The notes under the pieces were generated by a model. That model did no database searches. It was not told the origin of the DNA and saw only the letters and a program-made list of their open reading frames with translations. The translations under genes were made by a program, and so were the position numbers. This document shows, one piece after another, positions 16,366 to 24,784 of a stretch of 57,270 bases of DNA. The stretch's first letter is position 1. The number at the start of each line of letters is the position of its first letter. Source of the stretch: Prevotella sp. (GTDB lineage: Bacteria > Bacteroidota > Bacteroidia > Bacteroidales > Bacteroidaceae); contig JAFVGI010000023.1 of assembly GCA_017475005.1 (NCBI GenBank), forward strand, positions 1 through 57,270, in the 5' to 3' direction.

Positions 16366-16643
16366 AACAACACATAACATTAAACATACACGACACAGTA
16401 ATCTCTATAATGGTCCCACAGGAAGATGAGGCCAAATATCGTGAAGCCGGCACCCTTATAAACGAAAGGCTAAATACTTATTTTAACTACTATAAGGATG
16501 CCAAAAGCAACAAGGAAATTTACTTTTACGCAATGATTGACATTGCTCTCAAATATATAAACGAATCAAAAAGAAATGACACAAAACCAATAATAAACAT
16601 TTTAGAAGAACTCAATAAAGAAATAGAAGAAAGTTTAAAATAA
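16362..16643 (+). CDS. zapA: cell division protein ZapA
   Basis: ZapA binds FtsZ and bundles protofilaments. The 93-residue product fits PF05164: an N-terminal beta segment (ITLNIHDTVISIMVPQEDEAKYREAG), the conserved INERLN, then a long helix (EIYFYAMIDIALKYI) ending in a dimerising coil. Start GTG 16362 overlaps the preceding stop, indicating coupled translation. rny follows after 18 bases. Confidence 0.9.
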   Translation: MKQHITLNIHDTVISIMVPQEDEAKYREAGTLINERLNTYFNYYKDAKSNKEIYFYAMIDIALKYINESKRNDTKPIINILEELNKEIEESLK

Positions 16644-16661
16644 ATCTTTAGATTACACAAC

Positions 16662-18194
16662 ATGATACTTACATTAGCAATACTCGCAGCGCTGATAATC
16701 GGCGGACTATGCGGATACTTGATTTTCAGATATGTTATCAAGTTCAAATATAACGAGATGCTTGCCAATGCTGAAAAGGCATCAGAAGTTATAAAGGAAA
16801 AGAAACTCCTGGAAGTAAAGGAGAAGTTTATTAACAAGAAAGCAGAACTGGAGCAAGAGATACAACAACGCAACCAAAAGATGCAGCAGACTGAAAACCA
16901 GTTGAAGCAGCGTGAAATGAATCTCAACCAGCGTCAGGAAGAAACCAACAAACACAAGCAGGAACTTTCACAGTTACAGAGTCGTCTCGACACCCAGCGT
17001 AATGCTTTGACCGTAAAGGAGCAGGAACTGGAATCCATGATTCATAAAGAGCGCGAAAAACTGGAGCAGCTTTCAGGCCTTTCTGCCGAAGAGGCAAAGA
17101 ATCACCTCATTGAAAGCATGAAGGACGAGGCGCGCACTAATGCCCAGTCTTACATTAACGAAATAATGGACGAGGCAAAGATAAATGCCAATAACGAAGC
17201 CCGTAAGATTGTCATCAAGACTATTCAAAGAGTTGCAACAGAAGCAGCCGTTGAGAATTCTGTTTCTGTCTTCCATATTGAGAACGACGATGTAAAGGGC
17301 CGTATTATCGGACGTGAGGGACGTAATATCCGTGCTCTCGAAGCTGCCTGCGGAGTTGAAATCGTTGTGGATGACACTCCAGAAGCTATCGTTATTTCTG
17401 CATTTGACCCAATTCGTCGTGAGACCTGTCGCCTTTCTCTTCACCAACTTGTTGCAGACGGTCGTATCCACCCTGCACGCATCGAAGAAGTTGTTGCAAA
17501 GGTAAAGAAGCAGCTTGAGCAAGAGGTTATCGAGACTGGTAAGCGCACAGCCATAGACCTTGGAATACACGGCCTGCACCCAGAACTGGTACGCATTATC
17601 GGTAAGATGAAATATCGTTCTTCTTACGGACAGAATCTTCTGCAGCATGCTCGTGAGACAGCAAATCTCTGTGCTGTGATGGCAGCAGAGTTAGGTCTTA
17701 ATGCCAAGAAGGCAAAACGTGCCGGACTCCTACACGATATTGGTAAGGTGCCTGATGAGGACCTCGAAATGCCACACGCTCTCTATGGTGCAAAGATTGC
17801 TGCACAGTATAAGGAGAAGCCAGAAATATGCAATGCCATCGGTGCTCACCATGATGAAATGGAGATGGAATCTCTCATTGCTCCGATTGTACAGATATGT
17901 GATGCCATCAGTGGTGCAAGACCTGGTGCACGCCGTGAGATTGTTGAGGCATACATCAAGCGTCTCAATGACCTTGAGGCTATTGCAATGTCTTACCCTG
18001 GTGTTCAGAAGACTTACGCTATTCAGGCAGGACGCGAATTACGTGTCATCGTTGGTGCAGACAAGATTACCGATGCTGAAATAGAAACACTCTCTAATGA
18101 CATCGCTACAAAGATACAGAATGAGATGACATATCCGGGACAGGTTAAGATTACTGTTATCCGTGAAACACGTTCTATTTCTTATGCTAAATAA
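16662..18194 (+). CDS. rny: ribonuclease Y
   Basis: RNase Y is a membrane-anchored endoribonuclease that starts mRNA decay. The 510-residue protein has an N-terminal membrane helix (residues 2-22), a long coiled coil rich in Gln/Glu/Lys to about 185, a KH domain with [15 protein letters not shown] near 210, and an HD domain with [13 protein letters not shown] near 352. The C-terminus [15 protein letters not shown] is the usual family ending. Probably cotranscribed with zapA. Confidence 0.97.
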   Translation: MILTLAILAALIIGGLCGYLIFRYVIKFKYNEMLANAEKASEVIKEKKLLEVKEKFINKKAELEQEIQQRNQKMQQTENQLKQREMNLNQRQEETNKHKQELSQLQSRLDTQRNALTVKEQELESMIHKEREKLEQLSGLSAEEAKNHLIESMKDEARTNAQSYINEIMDEAKINANNEARKIVIKTIQRVATEAAVENSVSVFHIENDDVKGRIIGREGRNIRALEAACGVEIVVDDTPEAIVISAFDPIRRETCRLSLHQLVADGRIHPARIEEVVAKVKKQLEQEVIETGKRTAIDLGIHGLHPELVRIIGKMKYRSSYGQNLLQHARETANLCAVMAAELGLNAKKAKRAGLLHDIGKVPDEDLEMPHALYGAKIAAQYKEKPEICNAIGAHHDEMEMESLIAPIVQICDAISGARPGARREIVEAYIKRLNDLEAIAMSYPGVQKTYAIQAGRELRVIVGADKITDAEIETLSNDIATKIQNEMTYPGQVKITVIRETRSISYAK

Positions 18195-18222
18195 CTCCCC
18201 TTTCACTCCCCTTTAAATTATT

Positions 18223-18759
18223 ATGAAAAAGCTATTTGCAATTCTATATATCTTTATCGCTTCAACGTTATTCTCCTTTGCCCAGACCACTGCAACAGCC
18301 GTAAAGGTAGTATGCAAGGGAAAGAAGACTACATCTGTTAACGGTACCCTGTATGCGAAGAAAGCCTCTAAGGTTGCCATAATAAACGGTAAGGATGCAC
18401 TGGTCATGAACGGTACTGCTTTCACTATGAAGAAAGGTCCGCTGAAGGCAAAGACTGATGCCAACAAGGATATGCAGTACCGAACCTTCCACGATGTTCT
18501 TGAGAACTTGCTGCTGGACGGTAATACTGATGTTTCCAAGTATTCTGATACTAAAATCAGCAAGAATGGTAATACCACAACATACACCATTACTCCTAAT
18601 GCCGGCAACAAGAAGCTGATGTTCACCTCCTTCGTACTTACCGTTACTGGTAAAGAGTTGAAGTCCATACGTCTCAACCAGCAGAAAGGCAACTATACGG
18701 AGTATCTTTTCTCTAATTACAAGACGGGTGTAACGATTGACGACAAGGTCTTCAAGTGA
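18223..18759 (+). CDS. periplasmic LolA-like protein
   Basis: The 178-residue protein has a signal peptide ending FSFAQ. The rest is a run of beta strands with LMFTSFVLTVTGKELKSIRL and a terminal NYKTGVTIDDKVF, matching the LolA-like (LolA_2) lipoprotein-carrier fold in Bacteroidetes. It overlaps the following thioesterase gene by GTGA. LolA-like and hotdog thioesterase genes also occur side by side in aryl-polyene or flexirubin-type clusters, but no ketosynthase or carrier protein is present here. The fold call is moderate; the cargo is unknown. Confidence 0.6.
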   Translation: MKKLFAILYIFIASTLFSFAQTTATAVKVVCKGKKTTSVNGTLYAKKASKVAIINGKDALVMNGTAFTMKKGPLKAKTDANKDMQYRTFHDVLENLLLDGNTDVSKYSDTKISKNGNTTTYTITPNAGNKKLMFTSFVLTVTGKELKSIRLNQQKGNYTEYLFSNYKTGVTIDDKVFK

Positions 18760-19166
18760 AAAACATAACCCGCATACCTGTCAAATTCTCTGAGTTAGAC
18801 CCGATGTTCAGGGTCTGGCACGGGAATTATGTGAAATACTTTGAAGACGGACGCGAGGCTTTCGGGAAAGAATTTCCTGGATGCGACTACGACATCATGA
18901 TGAAGACAGGCATTACTGCGCCTATATATGATATAAAGGTAAGATGCCTTGCTCCTCTAAGTATGAATGACATTGCCGTCATACACACCACTTACGTTTT
19001 CAAGCCAGGTGCACGTCTGGATTATAAATACGAAATCTATCGGGAACAGGACGGAGTTCTATGCTGCACCGGTTCCACCACGCAATTGTTCATCGACCCT
19101 AATGGGGAGCAATTGCTTGAAGAGCCCGATTTCTATCTCGAATGGAAAAAGAAAAATGGTCTTTAG
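18756..19166 (+). CDS. acyl-CoA thioesterase, 4HBT/YbgC hotdog family
   Basis: The 136-residue product has the single hotdog fold: the N-terminal VKFSELDPMFRVWHGNYVKYFEDGR contains the D-P--V-H-NY catalytic motif of YbgC/FadM thioesterases, here with Leu before Asp-Pro. The ending is FYLEWKKKNGL. It starts at GTG 18756, overlapping the LolA-like stop. Its last codons form the left arm of the terminator hairpin. The acyl substrate is unknown. Confidence 0.85.
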   Translation: MKNITRIPVKFSELDPMFRVWHGNYVKYFEDGREAFGKEFPGCDYDIMMKTGITAPIYDIKVRCLAPLSMNDIAVIHTTYVFKPGARLDYKYEIYREQDGVLCCTGSTTQLFIDPNGEQLLEEPDFYLEWKKKNGL

Positions 19167-19188
19167 GAACTTTCCTAAGGACCATTTT
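19153..19188. terminator. bidirectional terminator between thioesterase and aroC
   Basis: A 16-bp stem (19153-19168 with 19173-19188, one G-U pair) encloses a 4-base loop. It begins in the last codons of the thioesterase and ends just before the aroC stop, with AAAA/TTTT flanks suiting termination in both directions. Confidence 0.85.
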
Positions 19189-19190
19189 CC

Positions 19191-20189
19191 TTATATTCTT
19201 GTCATTTTGCTTAACAAGTAATTATCCAATATCGTTATTGCCGCCATTGCCTCAACGATAGGCACTGCACGTGGTAATACGCAAGGGTCGTGGCGTCCTT
19301 TTACCTTTAGTACGGTGGATTCACCCTCTGAATTTATTGTTTCCTGCTCACGCAGCTGAGTTGCTATAGGCTTGAATGCTACGCGGAAATAAATATCCTC
19401 TCCATTACTGATGCCGCCCTGTATTCCTCCTGAGTTGTTCGACTTGAATCCGTCAGGGGTCATTATGTCGTTCTGCTCACTACCCTTCTGGTGCAAGCCC
19501 CCAAACCCTGCTCCATAGTCAAAGCCGTGGGCAGCATTTATCGACAGCATCGCAGCACCAAGCTGCTGGTGAAGCTTTCCGAATTCGGGTTCCCCTATTC
19601 CTACTGGGCATCCTTTTATATTACATGTTATGACACCACCTATTGTATCGCCCTGCGCCTTCACCTCACGTATCAGGTTTTCCATTTCAGGAGTAAGGCT
19701 CTCCCCTACTATATCCCCTACCTGTGTGATGCGCGCTGCGATATCTACGCCTATCTGTTTCAGGGCCAGCTTGGCAAAAGCACCTGCCACAACGCGGGAA
19801 ATTGTTATGCGTGCGCTGCTTCTGCCTCCGCCGCGATGGTCTCTGATACCATACTTCATGTGATATGTGTAATCAGCATGCGAAGGTCTGAATACGTTTC
19901 TCAGGTCCTCATAGTCCTGAGAATGCTGGTTTGTATTGCGCACGATGAAGCCTATCGGTGTTCCCGTTGTCTTGTTATCGAAGACACCGCTCAGAATCTC
20001 CACCTCATCAGGCTCTTTTCGCGAAGTGGTAAGGTCTGACTGCCCTGGGCGCCTGCGTGCCAGTTCGCTCTGGATAAAGTCCATATCCACCTCTATACCT
20101 GCCGGCATACCGTCGATGACGCCACCGATGGCAGGTCCGTGACTTTCTCCAAAACTGGTCAACCGATATATGGTTCCAAATGTATTCAT
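19191..20189 (-). CDS. aroC: chorismate synthase
   Basis: AroC converts 5-enolpyruvylshikimate-3-phosphate to chorismate using reduced flavin. From ATG 20189 the product has 332 residues, slightly short for the family. Motifs: [20 protein letters not shown] at the N-terminus, [45 protein letters not shown], and the late [20 protein letters not shown]. It follows slyD by 11 bases and is probably cotranscribed from the slyD promoter. Confidence 0.97.
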   Translation of the reverse strand: MNTFGTIYRLTSFGESHGPAIGGVIDGMPAGIEVDMDFIQSELARRRPGQSDLTTSRKEPDEVEILSGVFDNKTTGTPIGFIVRNTNQHSQDYEDLRNVFRPSHADYTYHMKYGIRDHRGGGRSSARITISRVVAGAFAKLALKQIGVDIAARITQVGDIVGESLTPEMENLIREVKAQGDTIGGVITCNIKGCPVGIGEPEFGKLHQQLGAAMLSINAAHGFDYGAGFGGLHQKGSEQNDIMTPDGFKSNNSGGIQGGISNGEDIYFRVAFKPIATQLREQETINSEGESTVLKVKGRHDPCVLPRAVPIVEAMAAITILDNYLLSKMTRI

Positions 20190-20200
20190 TTTATTAAGGT

Positions 20201-20773
20201 TTAAGAGCAATTACCGCAACTGCCTCCGCAGTTGCTTTCTTTGTCGCAGTCGCCACCCTTGCAGCCTCCGCCTTTGCAGCCGCCTCCGCAACCACCGCAG
20301 CCACTGCCGGAAATGCTGTTTATGAGCTGTGTTATCTCTTCGTTCGTAGCCTCACGGCATTCCTTCACAGAGCCTTGGAAATTAAGGTCGCAACCAGCAA
20401 GCGGATGATTAAGGTCCAACTTTACCATATTATCCTCAAAGCCGACGATACGGGCCAGGAAGCGATTTCCGTCCTCATTCTGCAGAGGTATAATGGCCCC
20501 AACCCTCAGGTCAAACTGGCTCTCATCCTCCGGACGAGGAAGTGTTACTACACGCTCTGCCACATACTCTCCGTATGCCTCGTCTGCAGGTATAACGAAA
20601 TCGAATGTGTCACCTTGAGCAAGGTTTTCTATATTCTTCTCAAAACCAGGAATCGTTGTGCCGAAGCCAGAAATAAACACAAAAGGTTCTGCAGCGCTGG
20701 TTTCTTCTTCCAACTTACGCTCTCCATTCTTAACAGAGAACAGTTTGTAATCAAGTACGTAATATTTATTCAT
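20201..20773 (-). CDS. slyD: SlyD-type FKBP peptidyl-prolyl isomerase
   Basis: From ATG 20773 the 190-residue protein has the SlyD layout: an FKBP half ([27 protein letters not shown]), an inserted chaperone flap (residues about 75-125), and a C-terminal metal-binding tail. LDLNHPLAG is diagnostic. The tail is rich in Cys and Gly ([18 protein letters not shown] and onward) instead of His-rich as in E. coli, suggesting soft-metal binding. The start is fixed by a promoter whose -7 box lies 5 bases upstream. Confidence 0.93.
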   Translation of the reverse strand: MNKYYVLDYKLFSVKNGERKLEEETSAAEPFVFISGFGTTIPGFEKNIENLAQGDTFDFVIPADEAYGEYVAERVVTLPRPEDESQFDLRVGAIIPLQNEDGNRFLARIVGFEDNMVKLDLNHPLAGCDLNFQGSVKECREATNEEITQLINSISGSGCGGCGGGCKGGGCKGGDCDKESNCGGSCGNCS

Positions 20774-20778
20774 GGGTG

Positions 20779-20810
20779 CAAAGGTACGAAAAAACGACAG
20801 AAAAGCCAAA
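20779..20810 (-). promoter_or_regulatory. slyD-aroC promoter
   Basis: Minus-strand -33 TTTG (20810-20807), 20-base spacer, -7 TACCTTTG (20786-20779). The -7 ends only 5 bases before ATG 20773, implying a leaderless mRNA. Confidence 0.8.
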
Positions 20811-20977
20811 TTTATTTATAATTTCACCCTAATTTCGGTAATATTCCGGTCCTAAATTCAGATTATTCCACCTATTCTCATTGCCATATAACTAATCACA
20901 TCAATAACAGCATATTATAACAACAGGAACTGCAAATCTTATCGCAATCTCTGCTGTAAATTCCGTATTTCTCACTT

Positions 20978-21664
20978 TTACCTTGTGTAGAACTTCATAC
21001 CGATTGAGCAACCGAAGATGTCTGAAAACTTAACACCGTTACCTTGAAATAGTGAGCGGATATAAAGGTCCGTTGTACTGATTTCATAGAACAATGACAT
21101 ACGGCTGAATATTATCTTCTTATCTTCAGGCAACTTGAACATTATGCGCTCACCCACTCCGACATTCAGGCGGAACTTGGTAGACATGAATTCATAGTAT
21201 TTGTCAGGATAGCGCCCTGGCTGACTCTTCCAAAATTCATGTCCATAGACAGTATTAAGGTATATAGTCGCAGACAGCGGCTCAAAGTTCCACGACCCTT
21301 TAGTCTTCACATCAGAACTTGGATTTAGACACACTCTCCAAGGAATGTAGTTACCCTTCAATGTTGTTGTAAACTTTGGGCGTGAAGAATCATGCTTTGG
21401 TATAAAGCCGAAGAGCAAATCCAATTCCCACTTCCTGTTCTTTCCGTAACTCCAGCCCACACCAGCAGACAGAGTACCCATGTTGCCGGCATTCTGGATA
21501 AGAAAATGTGTTGGGATAAGCGATGCCCAAGCCTGTTGTCTTCTCTGCATACGCCTTTCATATTTGGTATTCTGTACTTGTTGTACACTTATGCTGTCAT
21601 CTGCCAAAACACATACTGCACATGCCAGCAGAATAAAGCTAATAACGAATCTGTTCAATTTCAT
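20978..21664 (-). CDS. predicted outer-membrane barrel protein
   Basis: The 228-residue protein has a signal peptide (RFVISFILLACAVCVLA) and alternating amphipathic strands rich in Tyr/Trp/Phe, such as WSYGKNRKWELDLLFGFI, ending in SIGMKFYTR. This fits a small beta barrel of unknown family. Its start overlaps the end of the phosphoesterase gene by 26 bases, so the two are translated together. Function unknown; a surface partner of the lipoprotein phosphoesterase is a guess from context. Confidence 0.65.
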   Translation of the reverse strand: MKLNRFVISFILLACAVCVLADDSISVQQVQNTKYERRMQRRQQAWASLIPTHFLIQNAGNMGTLSAGVGWSYGKNRKWELDLLFGFIPKHDSSRPKFTTTLKGNYIPWRVCLNPSSDVKTKGSWNFEPLSATIYLNTVYGHEFWKSQPGRYPDKYYEFMSTKFRLNVGVGERIMFKLPEDKKIIFSRMSLFYEISTTDLYIRSLFQGNGVKFSDIFGCSIGMKFYTR

Positions 21665-22466
21665 AACCGTCTGGGCTTATTGTCATTATACGATAGTTAC
21701 GGTGGCTGGCACAATCAATAGCATAGAACATCAATCCATCTCCATAGATATCAGAGACAGTATCGTTGTGATCATGACCATATATACAACACATCAAACC
21801 TGGAAATAGATCAAGATATCTGCGGAAAGCCTTGCATACATTATTGTTAAACTGGTCGCTGTATGGTGCAGCATGCATTACAATAACTGTGCGGTCGAAA
21901 AGTTCCTTGTCCTTCTTCACCTGTTCCTCCATGTAGTCGAAATTAGGGACTGCAGCCAGATAGTCATACTCTGTAGCATTGGTATTCAGACACACAAACT
22001 TCACACGACCGGCGATAAAGGAGAAGTTCAAATCACCATACATCTTTTCGTAGGTCTGGTTTCCTGTTCCAAGGAAGTCATGATTTCCAATAAGAGCCAC
22101 GAATGGACAATGCAAGCCAAGCAATATTTCTCGTGACCATTCAAACTCATCACCCGTTGCTGTATCCGTCAAGTCACCGCAATGCACCACAAAGTCAATG
22201 TCACCTCTGCGATTAATATCTTCAATCTGGTCCTTGGCATCATTCAGCCACAAATGCGTATCGCTGATGAATGCCACACGAAAGGTTTTCTTGTCAGCAC
22301 ACTGACTTTCAATAATAGCCATCTGTCGTGCATTGATATTTAAATCTCCATCAACATTCACATCGTAGGGATGTGTCTTGAAACACGACGAAAGCATAAG
22401 GACTGTAATCCCCACAAGCATCTTGGGGATTATTCCTTCAACTGTTCTTAAAATAAATAGTTTCAC
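21639..22466 (-). CDS. lipoprotein calcineurin-like metallophosphoesterase
   Basis: The 275-residue protein starts with a signal peptide and lipobox LMLSSC (Cys near 28). The catalytic metal-binding motifs appear in order: ISDTHLW near 69, HCGDLTD near 93, IGNHDF near 124, VMHAAPY near 197, and YGHDHND near 230. It is probably anchored in the periplasm or outer membrane and hydrolyses a phosphomonoester or diester of unknown nature. It is the first gene of a pair with the barrel protein and has its own promoter. Confidence 0.88.
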   Translation of the reverse strand: MKLFILRTVEGIIPKMLVGITVLMLSSCFKTHPYDVNVDGDLNINARQMAIIESQCADKKTFRVAFISDTHLWLNDAKDQIEDINRRGDIDFVVHCGDLTDTATGDEFEWSREILLGLHCPFVALIGNHDFLGTGNQTYEKMYGDLNFSFIAGRVKFVCLNTNATEYDYLAAVPNFDYMEEQVKKDKELFDRTVIVMHAAPYSDQFNNNVCKAFRRYLDLFPGLMCCIYGHDHNDTVSDIYGDGLMFYAIDCASHRNYRIMTISPDGYEIEQIRY

Positions 22467-22500
22467 GATATACTTATTTGAAAAAATTACAATTACAGCG

Positions 22501-22534
22501 CAAATATATAAAAAAAATAAGATAAAAAAGCAAA
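22501..22534 (-). promoter_or_regulatory. probable promoter of the phosphoesterase gene
   Basis: Minus-strand TTTG (22534-22531), 22-base spacer, TATATTTG (22508-22501), 34 bases before the ATG. The spacer is slightly long. Confidence 0.5.
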
Positions 22535-22589
22535 ATTGTTAATTTATTTTACGTATTCTCCACACTATACCATAAAAAAGAAAAAAAGA

Positions 22590-22650
22590 GCATAAAAAAG
22601 TCCGCCCAGAACCACTATAACAAATGTTATCGTAAGAACTGAAGCGGACT
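22590..22650 (-). terminator. terminator of the candidate small RNA
   Basis: A 7-bp GC-rich clamp AGTCCGC/GCGGACT encloses an inner stem with an AAAT/ATTT loop. T6 follows, and a second T7 run lies ten bases on. Confidence 0.75.
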
Positions 22651-22806
22651 ACCCACCTTAAAAAAGTTTCCTATTGAGATTGGGACGCCGAAGCATCCCG
22701 TCAATTTTTCTATTCGTAGTGCTTTTTGCGACTGCAAAGCTGCGATTAAGCGAGAGCAAAAGAACTTGTTCTGTTTGCCGAGCGTGAGCAGGTTCGCAGG
22801 AGTTTA
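22591..22806 (-). ncRNA. candidate small RNA
   Basis: A minus-strand transcript of about 215 bases is bounded by a full promoter (22844-22813) and a terminator. Inside are a GAACAAGTTC palindrome (22772-22761), a hairpin GGGATGC-TTCG-GCGTCCC (22699-22682) closed as the very stable C(UUCG)G tetraloop, and a terminal stem AGTCCGC/GCGGACT (22650-22644 with 22605-22599) with an inner ATAAC/GTTAT arm, followed by TTTTTT and TTTTTTT. No convincing frame starts after the transcription start. It lies between the ilv operon and the phosphoesterase gene. I do not recognise it as 6S, SRP RNA or tmRNA. Confidence 0.6.
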
Positions 22807-22819
22807 CGACTGCAAAGAT
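22725..22819. repeat. 16-bp direct repeat pair flanking a promoter-like segment
   Basis: TTTGCGACTGCAAAG (from 22725) and TTTACGACTGCAAAG (from 22803) are direct repeats about 78 bases apart. The segment between contains CGATTAAGCGAG and CCGAGCGTGA, words also present next to the promoter at 34199-34255. Confidence 0.6.
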
Positions 22820-22844
22820 AGGACTATTCCCACTTCCATACAAA
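22813..22844 (-). promoter_or_regulatory. promoter of the candidate small RNA
   Basis: Minus-strand -33 TTTG (22844-22841), exactly 20 bases, -7 TATCTTTG (22820-22813): a full match to the Bacteroidetes consensus. It points away from ilvC, so it cannot drive the ilv genes. Confidence 0.75.
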
Positions 22845-22893
22845 CATTTCAAGACATTTCTTTGTGTACGAACACATTTTTTGACTATAATCA

Positions 22894-22927
22894 ATTACCC
22901 CCATTGACATCAGTCAACGGGGGTAAT
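22894..22927. terminator. strong hairpin after ilvC
   Basis: ATTACCCCC-a-TTGAC pairs with GTCAA-c-GGGGGTAAT (15 positions, one mismatch) around ATCA, 32 bases past the ilvC stop. There is no clean T-run, so it may protect the mRNA 3' end as much as terminate. Confidence 0.65.
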
Positions 22928-22958
22928 ATTTATCGTAAATTATCGACTAATTCGAAGA

Positions 22959-24002
22959 TTAGTTGTTTTCTGGACGCAGCTTACGAACTGTCTCTGCTGT
23001 ACGCCACATTTCAGACTCGTGGAGAGCAGCAAGTTCCTTCTCCAGACCTACGCGGTAGTCAGGCTTAGAGTTTGCATCGATAGAAATCTGAGCCTCGTTG
23101 CCACACTTAACAGAAGCATAGAGCTTCTCAACAACTGGCTTGATAGCATCATGGAATGGGCCCATCCAGTCGAGAGCACCACGCTGTGCTGTTGTAGAGC
23201 AGTTAGCGTACATCCAGTCCATACCCTTGGCAGCGAAGAGAGGCATGAGTGACTGTGTCAGCTCTTCTACTGTCTCGTTGAATGCCTCAGAAGGAGTATG
23301 TCCGTTCTCACGGAGCACCTCATACTGTGCCAGGAGCAGACCCTGGATTGCACCCATAAGAGATCCACGCTCACCAGTGAGGTCAGAAGTAGCCTCGCGC
23401 TGGAATGTTGTCTCAAAGAGGTAGCCGGAACCGATACCGATACCCAGAGCAAGTGTACGGTCAAGAGCCTTGCCTGTAGCATCCTGATATACTGCGTATG
23501 AAGAGTTCAGACCACGACCCTCGAGGAACATAGTACGGAGAGATGTACCAGAACCCTTAGGAGCAACCATGATAACGTCGATATCCTTGCCAGGAACGCA
23601 GCCAGTGCGGTCGCTCCATGTGATAGCGAAGCCATGAGAGAAGTAAAGAGCCTTGCCAGGAGTGAGATACTTCTGCAGGGTTGGCCATACAGACATCACA
23701 GCAGCATCAGAGAGCAGACACATAACGATAGTGCCCTTCTCAGCAGCCTCCTCAATAGAGAACAATGTCTCGCCTGGTACCCAACCGTCAGCAATAGCCT
23801 TCTCGAAGGTCTTGCCCTGACGCTGACCAACGATAACGTTGAAACCATTGTCGCGGAGGTTACAAGCCTGTCCAGGACCCTGTACACCATAACCGATTAC
23901 TGCGATAGTCTCATCCTTCAGGATTTCACGAGCCTTCTCGAGTGGAAACTCTTCACGTGTCATTACCTCTTCGATAACTCCACCAAAATTCATTTTTGCC
24001 AT
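22959..24002 (-). CDS. ilvC: ketol-acid reductoisomerase
   Basis: IlvC isomerises and reduces acetolactate or acetohydroxybutyrate in valine and isoleucine synthesis. The 347-residue product is a class I-like enzyme: Rossmann motif VIGYGVQGPGQ near 36, the cofactor loop VGQRQGKTF near 57, VAPKGSGTSLR near 147, and metal-ligand segments in the C-terminal knotted domain (DLTGERGSLMGAIQG, ETVEEL). It is the last gene of the ilv operon, 29 bases after the acyl-ACP thioesterase. Confidence 0.97.
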   Translation of the reverse strand: MAKMNFGGVIEEVMTREEFPLEKAREILKDETIAVIGYGVQGPGQACNLRDNGFNVIVGQRQGKTFEKAIADGWVPGETLFSIEEAAEKGTIVMCLLSDAAVMSVWPTLQKYLTPGKALYFSHGFAITWSDRTGCVPGKDIDVIMVAPKGSGTSLRTMFLEGRGLNSSYAVYQDATGKALDRTLALGIGIGSGYLFETTFQREATSDLTGERGSLMGAIQGLLLAQYEVLRENGHTPSEAFNETVEELTQSLMPLFAAKGMDWMYANCSTTAQRGALDWMGPFHDAIKPVVEKLYASVKCGNEAQISIDANSKPDYRVGLEKELAALHESEMWRTAETVRKLRPENN

Positions 24003-24031
24003 AGTTTCTTTTGTTTTAAAAATTAAACGTG

Positions 24032-24784
24032 TTATTTTTGTTTGAAAGATAATTTTACTCTACATAGTTCTGTCTCTTTATCATCCCCTACTCTACACAA
24101 CTTGAAAGAATAGGTCTGTCCTCCCTCATCGATATGATATATTCTGACAGTATCTCCGAAATGTCCCTCTGCAACATATGCTATCTCCATGCGACGCAGC
24201 TGGTAGTTTCTGTAATGGTCCAAAGAGAATATATCCATCACATGATCCACATACTTCATCGAGTTGAGGTGTCCGTTGACATCGATGTCCGAATATTTCA
24301 CCTTGAACTCCGTGTATTCCGTCATATCCGGTGTCTGCACCCTCGATACATTATCCATTTCGCAAGGCTTCTCTGGATACAGATACTCCATTATCCTGCC
24401 TTCATGGATAGCGAGGATATCCTGCGGCTCACGTGTCTTGGTGTCTATCATTGCCCATATCGACTTGCCATAGCCATACACCTTGCCGTCCTCAGACTTA
24501 ATGCACCAGTTACGTTTAGTGAAGAATTTCATGGCATTCTCCACCCATGTCTCGATACATAGTGGCGTATGCTCTGTCGGCATCTCTGTCATTTCTATGG
24601 CAAGACGTGAAAACACCCATGTCTTGTTGATAGTGTTCAGATATGTCATTCCGAAATTCCTCATCGTAGAATGCACATCAGCAGCATTCAGCATAGCATT
24701 GCCGAGATGCCCGATGCACAACTCATGATTAAAGTCGCAATGGAACGTATCCGCCGTATATGAATATCTTTCTACCTTATCCAC
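24032..24784 (-). CDS. acyl-ACP thioesterase
   Basis: The 250-residue protein has the double-hotdog build of the FatA/FatB-like family (PF01643). The second hotdog contains VKYSDIDVNGHLNSMKYVDH near 163-182 with the conserved Asn/His of the active site. The first carries HCDFNHELCIGHLGNAML. It releases free fatty acids from acyl carrier protein. Its GTG start overlaps the ilvN stop by one base and ilvC follows, so it is embedded in the branched-chain amino-acid operon. Confidence 0.9.
   Translation of the reverse strand: MDKVERYSYTADTFHCDFNHELCIGHLGNAMLNAADVHSTMRNFGMTYLNTINKTWVFSRLAIEMTEMPTEHTPLCIETWVENAMKFFTKRNWCIKSEDGKVYGYGKSIWAMIDTKTREPQDILAIHEGRIMEYLYPEKPCEMDNVSRVQTPDMTEYTEFKVKYSDIDVNGHLNSMKYVDHVMDIFSLDHYRNYQLRRMEIAYVAEGHFGDTVRIYHIDEGGQTYSFKLCRVGDDKETELCRVKLSFKQK

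Noticed and set aside
22658-22894. 78-residue minus-strand frame over the small RNA
   Set aside because: Its start lies upstream of the mapped promoter boxes and it has no domain or coding bias; the structured RNA explanation is better.
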